From positions 1-37,179 of the forward strand of contig SCRF01000004.1 in the NCBI GenBank assembly GCA_004322005.1: DNA of 37,179 nt, in the 5' to 3' direction. The stretch comes from Rhodanobacter sp. (lineage in GTDB: Bacteria; Pseudomonadota; Gammaproteobacteria; Xanthomonadales; Rhodanobacteraceae). Position numbers and translations under genes: made by a program. Positions 1 to 7,888 of the stretch are shown here, piece after piece. The number at the start of each line of letters is the position of its first letter. Position 1 is the stretch's first letter. The notes under the pieces were generated by a model. The model was not told where the DNA came from, made no database searches, and saw only the letters and a list, made by a program, of their open reading frames with translations.

Positions 1-2
1 CC

Positions 3-485
3 ATGCAGATTGCCAAGAACTCCGTTGCCGCCTTCCACTACACACTGACCGATGACCAGGGCCAGGTTATCGACAGTTCCGAAGGCCGCGAGCCGCTGAC
101 CTATCTGCATGGCAGCGGCCAGATCGTTCCCGGTCTGGAAAGGCAGATGGAAGGCCGCAAGAGCGGCGACAAATTCAGCACCGATGTGACGCCCGAGGAA
201 GGCTATGGCGTGCACCACGCCCAGTTGATGCAGGAAGTGCCCATCTCGGCATTCCAGGGCGTCGACGACATCCAGCCCGGCATGCAGTTCCAGGGCCGCG
301 GCCCGCAAGGGGAAATCAATGTCACCGTGAGCCGGATCGAGGGTGACAAGGTATTCATCGACGGCAATCATCCGCTTGCCGGCAAGACCCTGCATTTTGC
401 CATCGAAGTGACCGGCGTGCGCGCGGCCACCGACGAGGAACTGGCCCACGGTCATGTGCATGGCGCCGGCGGTCATCAGCACTGA
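3..485 (+). CDS. slyD: FKBP-type peptidyl-prolyl isomerase SlyD
   Basis: This 160-residue protein has the SlyD layout. The FKBP half at its N-terminus carries YTLTDDQGQVIDSS and the PLTYLHGSGQIVPGLE segment. An inserted chaperone (IF) domain spans roughly residues 66-130, and the FKBP core then closes with NHPLAGKTLHFAIEV. The family catalyses cis-trans isomerisation of prolyl bonds, chaperones folding proteins and delivers nickel in the cytoplasm. The C-terminus is a short histidine tail (HGHVHGAGGHQH) with no cysteines, much shorter than the E. coli metal-binding tail, so metal handling is probably reduced. The ATG lies two bases from the window edge, so its ribosome-binding site is not visible. 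A 16-bp hairpin follows the stop. Confidence 0.93.
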   Translation: MQIAKNSVAAFHYTLTDDQGQVIDSSEGREPLTYLHGSGQIVPGLERQMEGRKSGDKFSTDVTPEEGYGVHHAQLMQEVPISAFQGVDDIQPGMQFQGRGPQGEINVTVSRIEGDKVFIDGNHPLAGKTLHFAIEVTGVRAATDEELAHGHVHGAGGHQH

Positions 486-511
486 TCGCGGCGTTGCGGC
501 GATCCGGTACC

Positions 512-548
512 GCGAAGGCACGGCGATCTCGAATCGCCGTGCCTTCGC
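512..548. terminator. Hairpin between convergent slyD and pldA
   Basis: A perfect 16-bp stem (512-527 with 533-548) closes a five-base loop between the stop codons of slyD (+) and pldA (-). Neither strand has a clear T tract after it. It may be a bidirectional terminator or an mRNA 3'-end stabiliser; the pairing is certain, the role inferred. Confidence 0.6.
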
Positions 549-562
549 CGTTGACCGCGGGC

Positions 563-1660
563 TCAATACCAGTCGAGCAGCGATATGCCGATGCCGACGT
601 AGGTGGCATCGTGGTTGTAGTCGATCAGACTCTCGCCGTAACCCTTGAACACCTCCATGTAACCGCGCACATTGCCGGCCAGTGGAAAGCTCCAGGTGAA
701 CTGCGCCGCGCCATGGCTGTTGCTTCCGCCACGCAGGGAATGGCGCAGCAGCATGCCGAACTCCTGCCCGTGCCATTCATGGATCAGCTGCACCTCGCCG
801 CGTCCCATGTAGTTGCTGATGTCGGGGTTGTTGTCGGTGCGCCGTGATTCGGGAATGCGCCACCATGGCCTGAACATCACGGTCCAGCCATCGCGTTCGA
901 AGCCGATGTCGGCGATCACCCGGTTCCAGCTGCGCGACAACGGGTTGCTGCGGCCGTTCGACTGATGGTCGACGCCGATGCCGAGCAGTCGGCCGCTCCA
1001 GCCGAACAACTCATAATGGGTGCCGAACACCAGCATCGCTTCGGGCTCGTAATTGGTTTCGCGAAACGGGCGCGACAATTTTGTGTTGTAGACCTGCCAG
1101 CGCGAGGACTGGGTATAACCCACCCACAGGTCGCCGCTGCCGCCGAACACGCCCTGCCAGACCTTGGACTTCAGGCTCAGCTGGAATTTCGCCTCGGTAT
1201 TGTCCAGCGATTGGCTCTGCGCCAGCGTATTGTCGGGATTCGGGCTGTGGGGCTCGCTGTTCTGGTTGCTGGTGAAGAAGACCGGCAGCACATAGACCGG
1301 CTTGTAGCCGCGAATGTTGAACGTACCGAGCTTGCTCTCCGGTGTCAGTTCCCAGCGGCTGTCGAGCAACGACAGCGGGCGCGCAACTTCATTGCCGCCT
1401 TCCGCCGCAGCGACCGACGTGCCACCTGTGCCGGCATGACCGAAAATATCTGGTGCATTGTTGGGTGGATGGTTCCGTTTCTGTGCGGCAGGCAGGTCTG
1501 CCCGGCCGGTGGCTTTGTCGTAGCAGGCCAGTCGTTGCGCATCGTTTTCGATGGCTGTGCAGCCGCGAATGTCGATCGGATCCGGATTCTGCGCATGGAT
1601 CGGTGTGGCAGGCACGAGAACGGCCAGTGCCAGCGCTACAGCAACAGGGTGACTCTTCAT
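563..1660 (-). CDS. pldA: Outer membrane phospholipase A (PldA/OmpLA family)
   Basis: A 365-residue exported beta-barrel lipase that hydrolyses phospholipids in the outer membrane. The family signature DHQSNGRSNPLSRSWNR is intact, with His232, Ser234 and Asn246. Their spacing matches the His142-Ser144-Asn156 triad of E. coli OmpLA. The start was set at the ATG at 1660, because a clean signal peptide follows it (MKSHPVAVALALAV... ending PIHA) and GGAA lies just upstream; a longer frame adds only 13 unlikely residues. The first 100 mature residues, including a two-cysteine stretch (IRGCTAI...LACYDKATG), precede the barrel and are longer than in enteric homologues, as is common in xanthomonads. 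It is convergent with slyD. Confidence 0.92.
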   Translation of the reverse strand: MKSHPVAVALALAVLVPATPIHAQNPDPIDIRGCTAIENDAQRLACYDKATGRADLPAAQKRNHPPNNAPDIFGHAGTGGTSVAAAEGGNEVARPLSLLDSRWELTPESKLGTFNIRGYKPVYVLPVFFTSNQNSEPHSPNPDNTLAQSQSLDNTEAKFQLSLKSKVWQGVFGGSGDLWVGYTQSSRWQVYNTKLSRPFRETNYEPEAMLVFGTHYELFGWSGRLLGIGVDHQSNGRSNPLSRSWNRVIADIGFERDGWTVMFRPWWRIPESRRTDNNPDISNYMGRGEVQLIHEWHGQEFGMLLRHSLRGGSNSHGAAQFTWSFPLAGNVRGYMEVFKGYGESLIDYNHDATYVGIGISLLDWY

Positions 1661-1759
1661 GCGGATTCCGGGACGATCGGGCCTGTGCGCCGAATGCACT
1701 GAAAGTCTGACCCAGTGGCTGTTTTGGTCGAGTCGGGCAGTGTCCCGGAGCAGTTCCCG

Positions 1760-1795
1760 ACACCCGTGGTCGTCGGCGTGGCAACCGACGGGTGT
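1760..1795. repeat. Inverted repeat between pldA and the EF-hand gene
   Basis: ACACCCGT (1760-1767) is repeated inverted as ACGGGTGT (1788-1795), with a 20-base GC-rich loop. It lies downstream of the EF-hand gene and upstream of pldA, both on the minus strand. There is no T tract, so a terminator role is only possible. Confidence 0.35.
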
Positions 1796-1828
1796 GCGGG
1801 TCCGGGCCGGGCCTCGCCGCGATGCGGA

Positions 1829-2203
1829 TTAGAGTTGCTTGACCCAGCGTTCGTACTCGGCCTTGCTGATGCTGCCGTTCTTGTTGCTGTCGGCGTGGAT
1901 GAAATCATTGGCCAGGGGCGGGTAGGCTGCAGCCTGCTCGGCGGTTATGGCCTTGCCGCCAGCGGACAGCTGCTTGAATGATGGTGCCGGTCCGAAGGTC
2001 GGGGCTGGTGCCGGGACGCTGCGTATCGTGACCTCGCCCTGCGGAGTCTGGAACACCGCCGTGGCCGGTGGGGATGCTGTGCCGGCGGCCGATGGGCCAG
2101 CAGCGGACGACGCGGTTGCAGGCGTTTGCTGGGCAATCAGGTTGCCGGCGAACAGCAGTCCGGTCGCGGCGAGGGTGGCGAACAGCAACTTGTGCGATTT
2201 CAT
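1829..2203 (-). CDS. Small exported protein with one EF-hand
   Basis: A 124-residue protein with an N-terminal signal or anchor segment (MKSHKLLFATLAATGLLFAGN, cleavage plausible after LIAQ). A low-complexity Ala/Thr/Ser/Pro region follows, and a single canonical 12-residue EF-hand calcium loop, DSNKNGSISKAE, lies at about residues 105-116. EF-hands usually pair, so calcium binding may need a dimer or a partner. The start at 2203 was chosen over a longer frame because the signal peptide begins there and GGAG sits about eight bases upstream. It lies upstream of pldA in the same direction, but a 168-bp gap makes a shared transcript uncertain. The function is unknown; a periplasmic calcium-responsive role is inference only. 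Confidence 0.8.
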   Translation of the reverse strand: MKSHKLLFATLAATGLLFAGNLIAQQTPATASSAAGPSAAGTASPPATAVFQTPQGEVTIRSVPAPAPTFGPAPSFKQLSAGGKAITAEQAAAYPPLANDFIHADSNKNGSISKAEYERWVKQL

Positions 2204-2365
2204 GTCATTACTCCATGCCAGGATACGGGCTTGTAAGTTGCGATGGTGCCTGAGCCGGCTCGGCGCGGGGCAGAGCACGGCCGCCGGGAACGAGGGTAAG
2301 ATCAAGCTATCAGGAATTGCATCAATGCCGGCTCAATATCGTGTCCATTTGTCCGTGAAGATGCC

Positions 2366-3646
2366 GTGTCGTTGAGGGAGGATTCAGCCAGTCGTGCATC
2401 GCTGAACCTGGTGCAGGCGCGCCTGCTGCAGTTGGCTGCGCAGGGGTTGTTGCAGCCGCTGCGGCGGCGTCCCCGCCGCGATGACGTGGTGGCGGCGATC
2501 GAACGCATGCGCATGCTGCAGATCGACACCATCCACGTGGTCGCGCGCAGTCCGTATCTGGTGTTGCACTCGCGTCTGGGCGATTACCCGATGGCCTGGC
2601 TGGACGAAGCGCTCGAACAGGGACGGCTGGCCGAGTGCTGGGCGCATGAGGCGTGCTTTGTCACGGCGACCGATATCGGCTGGCATCGGCGTGCGCGCGA
2701 CCAGCGCATGCATCATTGGGCGCATCGGCATGCCGCGCGGATGCACCGCGAGCATCGGGCCGACATGGATGCGCTGCTGGCCGGCATCGGTGCCTCAGGT
2801 CCGGTGCGCGCGGCGGATTTCGCCCGCCAGCCGGCTGGCGCTGCTGCGGGCAAGCCAGGCTGGTGGGAGTGGAAGCCGGAAAAGCGCTGGCTCGAAGCCT
2901 GGTTTGCGCTGGGTGAGCTGATGGTGGCGCGGCGCGAGCACTTCCAGCGCGTGTACGATCTGGCCGGAAACGTGCTGGCACGGCTCGATCCGCCGTTCGA
3001 TCCCCAGGTCAGTGCGGTTTCGCCGCCGCTCATGCGGCAACGCTTCATTGCCGACAGCGTGCGTGCCCTGGGGGTCACGCCAGCCGGCTGGATTGCCGAC
3101 TACCATCGCCTGCGACCGGCGGTAACCGACCGCGAGCTGGCCCCGCTGCTGGCCAGCGGCGATCTGCTAGCGGTATCGGTGCAGGGCTGGAAGACCCCGG
3201 GTTACGTGCACCGCGATCATGCCGATGCGCTGGACAGGGCGTTGCGCGGTCGCCTGCGCGCCACCCATACCGCGCTGCTGTCGCCGTTCGATCCCCTGGT
3301 ATGGGATCGGGTCCGGCTGCTGGCCATGTTCGGTTTCGAGTACACCCTCGAGTGCTATACGCCGTCTGCTCGACGGCGTCATGGCTACTTCGTGTTGCCA
3401 ATCCTGCATCGTGGCCGGCTGGTCGGCCGGCTGGATGCCAAGGCACATCGCAGCGAAGCGGTATTCGAGATCAAGAGCGCGTTTCTGGAGTCGGGTGTGG
3501 AGCCTGGGCCGGCACTGGTACACGCTCTGGCGACGGTGATCGCTCGTTTCGCCCGCTGGCACGGCACGCCGGAAATCCGCATCGGCCGCACGCGGCCCGC
3601 AGCGCTGGCGGCGGCGCTGCGCGCGGCGTGGCGTGGCATGGTTTGA
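2366..3646 (+). CDS. ycaQ: YcaQ-family winged-helix DNA glycosylase (AlkX type)
   Basis: A 426-residue protein of the HTH_42 family, named for E. coli YcaQ, which unhooks interstrand crosslinks and excises N-alkylated purines. The active-site motif of the YcaQ/AlkX branch, Gln-aliphatic-Asp, is visible as LQIDTI (Q52-I53-D54); AlkZ enzymes have Gln-x-Gln there. Other family hallmarks are VVARSPYLVLHSRLG, ECWAHEACFV, the EKRWLEAWFALGELMVARR region and SPFDPLVWDR near the C-terminus. The length matches the family. The start is uncertain: GTG at 2366 gives the full family N-terminus, but a purine-rich GAGGGAGG lies just inside the frame at 2374-2381, so translation may begin slightly later. It is divergent from the EF-hand gene. 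Confidence 0.85.
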   Translation: MSLREDSASRASLNLVQARLLQLAAQGLLQPLRRRPRRDDVVAAIERMRMLQIDTIHVVARSPYLVLHSRLGDYPMAWLDEALEQGRLAECWAHEACFVTATDIGWHRRARDQRMHHWAHRHAARMHREHRADMDALLAGIGASGPVRAADFARQPAGAAAGKPGWWEWKPEKRWLEAWFALGELMVARREHFQRVYDLAGNVLARLDPPFDPQVSAVSPPLMRQRFIADSVRALGVTPAGWIADYHRLRPAVTDRELAPLLASGDLLAVSVQGWKTPGYVHRDHADALDRALRGRLRATHTALLSPFDPLVWDRVRLLAMFGFEYTLECYTPSARRRHGYFVLPILHRGRLVGRLDAKAHRSEAVFEIKSAFLESGVEPGPALVHALATVIARFARWHGTPEIRIGRTRPAALAAALRAAWRGMV

Positions 3647-3671
3647 GTGCCTGATCGCCGGCTCGGGAAGC

Positions 3672-3695
3672 CCGGTCGACGAACGTTTCGACCGG
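3672..3695. terminator. Hairpin between convergent ycaQ and lipoprotein gene
   Basis: CCGGTCGA (3672-3679) pairs perfectly with TCGACCGG (3688-3695) around an eight-base loop. It lies in the 58-bp gap between two convergent genes. There is no T tract on either strand, so the bidirectional terminator role is inferred from position. Confidence 0.5.
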
Positions 3696-3704
3696 CTCAA
3701 ACGG

Positions 3705-4139
3705 TCATGGTGTGCTGCTGGCCGGTGCCGGGTTCACATCACAAGACTTGCCGTGCAGCGCCTGGCGCAATTGCCTGGCCAGCGAGTTGCAGCGGGTTGC
3801 CAGCTGCGGACGCATGTCCGGGTTCAGCGAATCGCGCAGCAGGCTGTTGCGCATCATCTGATAACGCGACGGCAGTTGATCGGGCGGGAAGATGGCGGCT
3901 GCGCGATGGCAGGCGATATAGCTGGACAGGTAATCGTCGCAGGCGGCGATGCCGGTCTTGTCCGGCAGTTTGATCGCGGGTCGCAGTTGATGATGCACGC
4001 TGCGGGTGACGGCAGTCCTGGCGGGCCTCGGGTTTGCAGCAGCCGGGGTGGCTCGGGTAGCCGATTTGTCCGCGCAACCGATCAATGCAAGGCTGGCGAT
4101 CGTGGCGGCCAGAATCAGGCGTGGCAGGGCGGGCATCAT
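3705..4139 (-). CDS. Uncharacterised lipoprotein
   Basis: A 144-residue protein beginning MMPALPRLILAATIASLALIGC, a clear lipoprotein signal with lipobox LIGC and acylated cysteine at residue 22. The mature part starts with an Ala/Thr/Pro/Arg-rich linker, followed by a compact domain with three cysteines (IAACDDYLSSYIACHRAA... and LATRCNSL) and a fourth near the end (GKSCDV). This suggests two disulphides in the periplasm. The start at 4139 is supported by AAGGAAAG about six bases upstream. The domain is not one I recognise. It is convergent with ycaQ and divergent from the cold-shock genes. Location is predicted with good confidence; the function is unknown. Confidence 0.78.
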   Translation of the reverse strand: MMPALPRLILAATIASLALIGCADKSATRATPAAANPRPARTAVTRSVHHQLRPAIKLPDKTGIAACDDYLSSYIACHRAAAIFPPDQLPSRYQMMRNSLLRDSLNPDMRPQLATRCNSLARQLRQALHGKSCDVNPAPASSTP

Positions 4140-4488
4140 CGTGCTTTCCTTCTGGAATGTGCAGCGTATCGGTCGGGCTGCCGCGATTGGGGGTAACCGA
4201 TTCACATCAAACATGATTCAAGGTATAGGAAAAATGAATCGCATGCGCAGTTTGTGACTATCGGCGGCGCGATACTCATTGTCACGGGGCTCGTCGGATC
4301 TCGTATCCCGTACGCTCCGCCGCTATTATTCGCCCACTGTGTTTGCCGGGGTCACCAGTGTCTTGTGGCCCGATGCAGCTGATCCACGATCTGTCTCATC
4401 GTTCACCCCAGGGTTGTTTCCTTGCATACCAGTTAAGTCGGCCACGCCAGTGCGGGTCGAGTCTATAAACCTAAGTGGAGTGATCAAG
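4140..4488. other. Divergent intergenic region and cold-shock leader
   Basis: These 349 bp separate the lipoprotein gene (-) from the first cold-shock gene (+). The part near 4200-4260 is the most AT-rich stretch and should hold the lipoprotein promoter. A TATTAT box at 4324-4329 is a possible -10 for the cold-shock gene but has no good -35. If used, it gives a leader of about 150 bases, typical of cold-shock mRNAs. A block at 4430-4462 is shared with the leader of the second cold-shock gene. I see no coding potential. Confidence 0.5.
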
Positions 4489-4698
4489 ATGTCTGATCGT
4501 CAGATTGGTACAGTCAAGTGGTTCAATGATGCCAAAGGCTTCGGTTTCATCGCGCGTGACAATGGCCCGGATGTATTCGTGCATTTTCGCGCGATCACCG
4601 GCAGCGGCTTCAAGAGCCTGCAGGAGGGCCAGCAGGTCTCGTTCAAGGTCGTGCAGGGCCAGAAAGGCCTGCAGGCCGACGAGGTGAACGCGGCCTGA
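4489..4698 (+). CDS. Cold-shock protein, copy 1
   Basis: A 69-residue single cold-shock domain. The RNP1 motif KGFGFI and the RNP2 motif VFVHF are both present, inside the opening [15 protein letters not shown] and the closing [16 protein letters not shown]. Such proteins bind single-stranded RNA and DNA and melt RNA structure in the cytoplasm. The start at 4489 matches the family N-terminus [12 protein letters not shown] and has GGAG nine bases upstream; the longer in-frame extension is leader sequence. It is about 88% identical to the next gene by eye, so the pair looks like a tandem duplication. Assignment to a particular CspA-E subtype is not possible from sequence alone. Confidence 0.95.
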   Translation: MSDRQIGTVKWFNDAKGFGFIARDNGPDVFVHFRAITGSGFKSLQEGQQVSFKVVQGQKGLQADEVNAA

Positions 4699-4714
4699 TG
4701 GCCGCAACAGGCTT

Positions 4715-4740
4715 CAGGCGAGCCCCGGCAGGGGTGCCTG
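4715..4740 (+). terminator. Possible terminator after cold-shock copy 1
   Basis: CAGGC (4715-4719) and CCCC (4723-4726) pair with GGGG (4731-4734) and GCCTG (4736-4740), a nested stem with a small bulge 17 bases after the stop. No T tract follows, so termination is uncertain. Confidence 0.4.
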
Positions 4741-4773
4741 GGCTGTCCGGAACAGGCCCGGTAAAAAAATCGC

Positions 4774-4800
4774 TTGACAAACGACTTGCATGTCTAATTT
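4774..4800 (+). promoter_or_regulatory. Possible promoter of cold-shock copy 2
   Basis: A perfect -35 hexamer TTGACA (4774-4779) is preceded by a run of seven A (4763-4769), like an UP element. TAATTT (4795-4800) is the best -10, at a short 15-bp spacing. TTATGC at 4804-4809 is an alternative at a long spacing. If used, the leader is about 150 bases. Confidence 0.5.
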
Positions 4801-4957
4801 CCGTTATGCTTGGCGCACTGCGTCTGCTCGGTCAAGTGCGTGCCCGGTGTGAGGTTTCCTGAATCCGCATCGTTACACTCGGCTCCGGCATGCCCAGTAA
4901 GTCGTCGACCCGTGCGGGTCGGTTTGTCTCAGCGTCTCGAATGGATCGGAGTGAGTC

Positions 4958-5167
4958 ATGTCGGATCGTGAAATTGGTACAGTCAAATGGTTCAACGACG
5001 CGAAGGGTTTCGGTTTCATCAGCCGTGAAAGTGGCCCTGACGTGTTCGTGCATTTTCGTGCCATCAGCGGCTCGGGTTTCAAGAGCCTGCAGGAAGGGCA
5101 GAAAGTGAGTTTCAAGGTTGTCACCGGCCAGAAGGGCTTGCAGGCCGAAGACGTCACGGCGGCTTGA
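4958..5167 (+). CDS. Cold-shock protein, copy 2
   Basis: A 69-residue cold-shock domain protein with KGFGFI and VFVHF RNA-binding motifs, starting [17 protein letters not shown]. It differs from the upstream copy mainly at residues 5, 22-25, 37-38, 49 and in the last strand. The start has GGAGTGAG just upstream. It has its own promoter-like TTGACA element at 4774, a long leader sharing a motif with copy 1, and a strong intrinsic terminator 20 bases after the stop, so it is probably its own transcription unit. The role is predicted as an RNA chaperone; temperature response is inferred from the leader length, not shown. Confidence 0.95.
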   Translation: MSDREIGTVKWFNDAKGFGFISRESGPDVFVHFRAISGSGFKSLQEGQKVSFKVVTGQKGLQAEDVTAA

Positions 5168-5186
5168 TCGGCGTGTCGGATTCGGG

Positions 5187-5214
5187 AAAAGGCCGGCGCA
5201 AGCCGGCCTTTTTT
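5187..5214 (+). terminator. Intrinsic terminator of cold-shock copy 2
   Basis: A stem of 11 bp (5187-5197 with 5202-5212) has a four-base GCAA loop and runs directly into six T (5209-5214). This is a textbook Rho-independent terminator. Confidence 0.92.
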
Positions 5215-5435
5215 GTGGTGCGCCCGGCAGGGCGCACCTGCTTGGGGTTGAAAGTTCGCTGCCCACCCGGCCTTTCGCGCCAAGCAGGCGGGCGAAACCC
5301 GACCCATGCCATCGAGACACTCGATCCGGTGCCTCGGGGTGGATCGGCCGCTTTCGGCCTGGCCAGAGCATATGGCAAGGGGCTCGACAGTGGCTGTGGC
5401 GCTGCCTGCCATGGCGGACAGGCCAGCGGGCAGGG

Positions 5436-5978
5436 CTATGCCACGTCGCTGCCCGGCCCCGACTCGGGCAGCTCCCTGAGCAACCGGAAGATTTCCCGAT
5501 AGGCCCTTGGCGGCTTGTTGCCGTCACGCTCGACCCGCGCCTGGCGGATCAGCGAGCGCAGGTGCTGGCGATCGATCTGCGGGTGCTGCGCGATCAGTTC
5601 GGCGAGTGCGGTTTCGTCCTCGCCGAGCAGCCGGTCGCGTGTCGCCTCAAGCCGATGCATGGCGGCGTTTTCCTGGCGGTGCTTTTCGCGGTTCTCGCCG
5701 AGTTCCGCGCGCACCGAGGCGAAGGCCTCATCGCCATGGCGACGCATGACTTTGGCCAGAAAGGCAAGCTGGCGCTTGCGCGCGATGTGTGCGGTGATGC
5801 GGCGGGTGACATCGATTTCGTGCCGCACGTCGTCCGGCAGCGCAAGCCTGGCCAGCCGGCTGGCCGGCAGTTCGAGCAATTGAGTGGCCAGTGTCAGCAC
5901 AGCCAGCGCCTCGCGGCGTTGCTGGGTGCGGCTGGGGCCGTAGTCCTCGTCGGACGGTTCGGTCGGGTTGCGGGTCAC
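5436..5978 (-). CDS. darP: Ribosome biogenesis factor DarP (YjgA family)
   Basis: A 180-residue, highly charged helical protein of the DUF615/YjgA family, which helps late assembly of the 50S ribosomal subunit. Family features include an acidic start (EPSDEDYGPSRTQQRRE), the RLALPDDVRHEID segment, the ITAHIARKRQLAFLAKVMRR helix, and a C-terminal HPQIDRQHLRSLIRQA followed by YREIFRLLREL. GTG at 5978 was chosen because the length then matches E. coli DarP (183 residues) and AGGAA lies upstream; a longer frame would overlap the preceding gene. It lies 31 bp after a DUF1653 gene, probably in one operon, and divergent from pmbA, its usual neighbour. Confidence 0.9.
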   Translation of the reverse strand: MTRNPTEPSDEDYGPSRTQQRREALAVLTLATQLLELPASRLARLALPDDVRHEIDVTRRITAHIARKRQLAFLAKVMRRHGDEAFASVRAELGENREKHRQENAAMHRLEATRDRLLGEDETALAELIAQHPQIDRQHLRSLIRQARVERDGNKPPRAYREIFRLLRELPESGPGSDVA

Positions 5979-6009
5979 GGGTTGCGGTTCCTGAGGATAA
6001 GGCGGCGGA

Positions 6010-6267
6010 TCAGACGTGCGGGTCGGCGCTGTCAGGCCGTTCGGCTTGATCCATCGCGGCTTGCTCCAGAGCGAAGCGGGCAATCGGTTCACCATCCAGC
6101 ACGATGGTTTCGTTGAACATCGACATCGGGCGCACCCACAGGCCGTGGTCGCCGTAGAGCGCCTGATAGACCACCAGCAGTTCCAGCGTTTCGCTGTGAC
6201 GGGCGGTGCCCAGCACGCGATAGCACCGGCCCTTGTAATGACGATAGATGCCGGCGGCAGGTTGCAT
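6010..6267 (-). CDS. DUF1653 family protein
   Basis: An 85-residue protein with the DUF1653 pattern: GIYRHYKGRCYRVLGTARHSET, then LLVVYQALYGDHGLWVRPMSMFNE. It is a small all-beta cytoplasmic domain of unknown biochemical role. The ATG at 6267 has GGAG six bases upstream and begins just before the domain. It precedes darP by 31 bp on the same strand, suggesting co-transcription, and faces pmbA across a 139-bp divergent spacer. The family call is firm; the function is unknown. Confidence 0.87.
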   Translation of the reverse strand: MQPAAGIYRHYKGRCYRVLGTARHSETLELLVVYQALYGDHGLWVRPMSMFNETIVLDGEPIARFALEQAAMDQAERPDSADPHV

Positions 6268-6406
6268 GGCGTTCTCCGCAGATCTTTGCATTTCGCCGCA
6301 GCGACCCCATCTAGCAGCCTGTCGGATTTTGGTCGACCGGCCGCGATCGGACCGCCAGCGATTGCGAACCGCCCATTCTACCCGCCAACACCCCAGGAAA
6401 CCCAAC

Positions 6407-7774
6407 GTGAGCGAACGCGCCATCAGCCAGGACCGGCGCCAGCCGGATCGCAGCCAACATGAACTCGACCGGCTCGCCGAGCTGGCCGAGGACGTGATTC
6501 GCCGTGCCCGTGCCGCCGGCGCCAGCCAGGCTGAAGTGGCGGCCAGCATCGATACCGGGCTGAGTGTCAACGTGCGCCTGGGCGAGGTGGAGACGGTCGA
6601 GCATACCCGCGACCGCGGCTTCGGCCTCACCGTGTACTTCGGTCAAAGCAAGGGCTCGGCCAGCACCGCCGACCTGCACCCCGATTCGATCCAGGCGACC
6701 CTGGATCAGGCCTGCGCGATCGCCCGCTACACCGAGGCGGACCCCGCATCCGGACTGGCCGATGCGGCGCGCATGGCGACGACGTTTCCCGATCTGGACC
6801 TGTGGCATCCGTGGGACATCGACACCGCGCGCGCGATCGAGCTGGGGATCGAGATCGAGGATGCCGGCCGCGCGCATGCGGGCATCAGCAATTCCGACGG
6901 TGCCAGCGTGCAGGCCGGTCAGGGGTTGTCGGTGTATGCGAACTCGCACGGCTTCGTCGGTCGCGAGCGCGGCACCCGCCATTCGCTGTCGTTGGCGCTG
7001 ATCGCCGGCGACGAAGGCGGCATGCAACGCGATTACTGGTACGACAGCGTGCGCGCCGCCGGTGATTTCATGAGCCCGAAGGCACTTGGCGACAAGGCTG
7101 CCGAACGCACGCTGGCGCGCATCGGCGCGCGCAGCCTGTCGACTCGGCAGTGCCCGGTATTGTTCGCGCCGGAGCTGGCGCGCGGGCTGATCGGCCACCT
7201 GATCGGCGCGGTCAGCGGCGGCGCGTTGTATCGCCAGGCCAGTTTCCTGCTCGATCATGTGGGCAAGTCGGTGATGCCGGCCTGGCTGAACATCATGGAG
7301 CGGCCGCAACTGTTGCGGGGGCAAGGCTCGGGCAGCTTCGACGCCGAGGGCGTGGCGACCCGCGACAGCGCCCTGATCGAAGGCGGCGTGCTGGCGCGCT
7401 ATGTGCTGGGCAGCTACTCGGCGCGCAAGCTGGGGCTGGAGTCGACCGGCAACGCCGGGGGCATCCACAACCTGGTGGTCGAGCCGGGTCAGGACGACTT
7501 CGCAGGCATGCTCAAGCGCATGGGCAGCGGCCTGCTGGTGACCGAGGTGATGGGGCAGGGTGTGTCCACCATCACCGGCGATTATTCGCGCGGCGCGGCC
7601 GGTTTCTGGGTGGAGAACGGCCAGATCACCTACCCGGTCGAGGAGATCACGATTGCCGCCAACCTGCGCGACATGTTCGCCGGCATCGTGGCGGTGGGGG
7701 CGGATGTCGATCGGCGTTCGCAGATTCTTACCGGATCGATCCTGCTGGAACGCATGACAGTGGCCGGGGAATAG
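6407..7774 (+). CDS. pmbA: Metalloprotease-associated protein PmbA (TldE)
   Basis: A 455-residue TldD/PmbA-family protein. In E. coli the TldD-TldE heterodimer degrades unfolded peptides, matures microcin B17 and removes the CcdA antitoxin. TldE lacks the zinc motif, and no HExxxH is visible here, which supports PmbA rather than TldD. Typical segments are ISNSDGASV, SRQ-type DYWYDS, GSGSFDAEGVATRDSALIEGG, STGNAGGIHNLVVEPG and GDYSRGAAGFWVENG. GTG at 6407 was chosen because AGGAAA precedes it by about seven bases and the length fits the family. It is divergent from DUF1653-darP. No tldD gene is in the window. Confidence 0.93.
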   Translation: MSERAISQDRRQPDRSQHELDRLAELAEDVIRRARAAGASQAEVAASIDTGLSVNVRLGEVETVEHTRDRGFGLTVYFGQSKGSASTADLHPDSIQATLDQACAIARYTEADPASGLADAARMATTFPDLDLWHPWDIDTARAIELGIEIEDAGRAHAGISNSDGASVQAGQGLSVYANSHGFVGRERGTRHSLSLALIAGDEGGMQRDYWYDSVRAAGDFMSPKALGDKAAERTLARIGARSLSTRQCPVLFAPELARGLIGHLIGAVSGGALYRQASFLLDHVGKSVMPAWLNIMERPQLLRGQGSGSFDAEGVATRDSALIEGGVLARYVLGSYSARKLGLESTGNAGGIHNLVVEPGQDDFAGMLKRMGSGLLVTEVMGQGVSTITGDYSRGAAGFWVENGQITYPVEEITIAANLRDMFAGIVAVGADVDRRSQILTGSILLERMTVAGE

Positions 7775-7888
7775 CCTCCACGGGGCGGGGATGACGGCGC
7801 TTAAGTAAGTGCCATTTGGGTCGTAGCTTGCTAGCATCCACTCGACCGGCGCCGGGCCGGGGAGCTGTCGACGCTTAAGGAGCACCGC

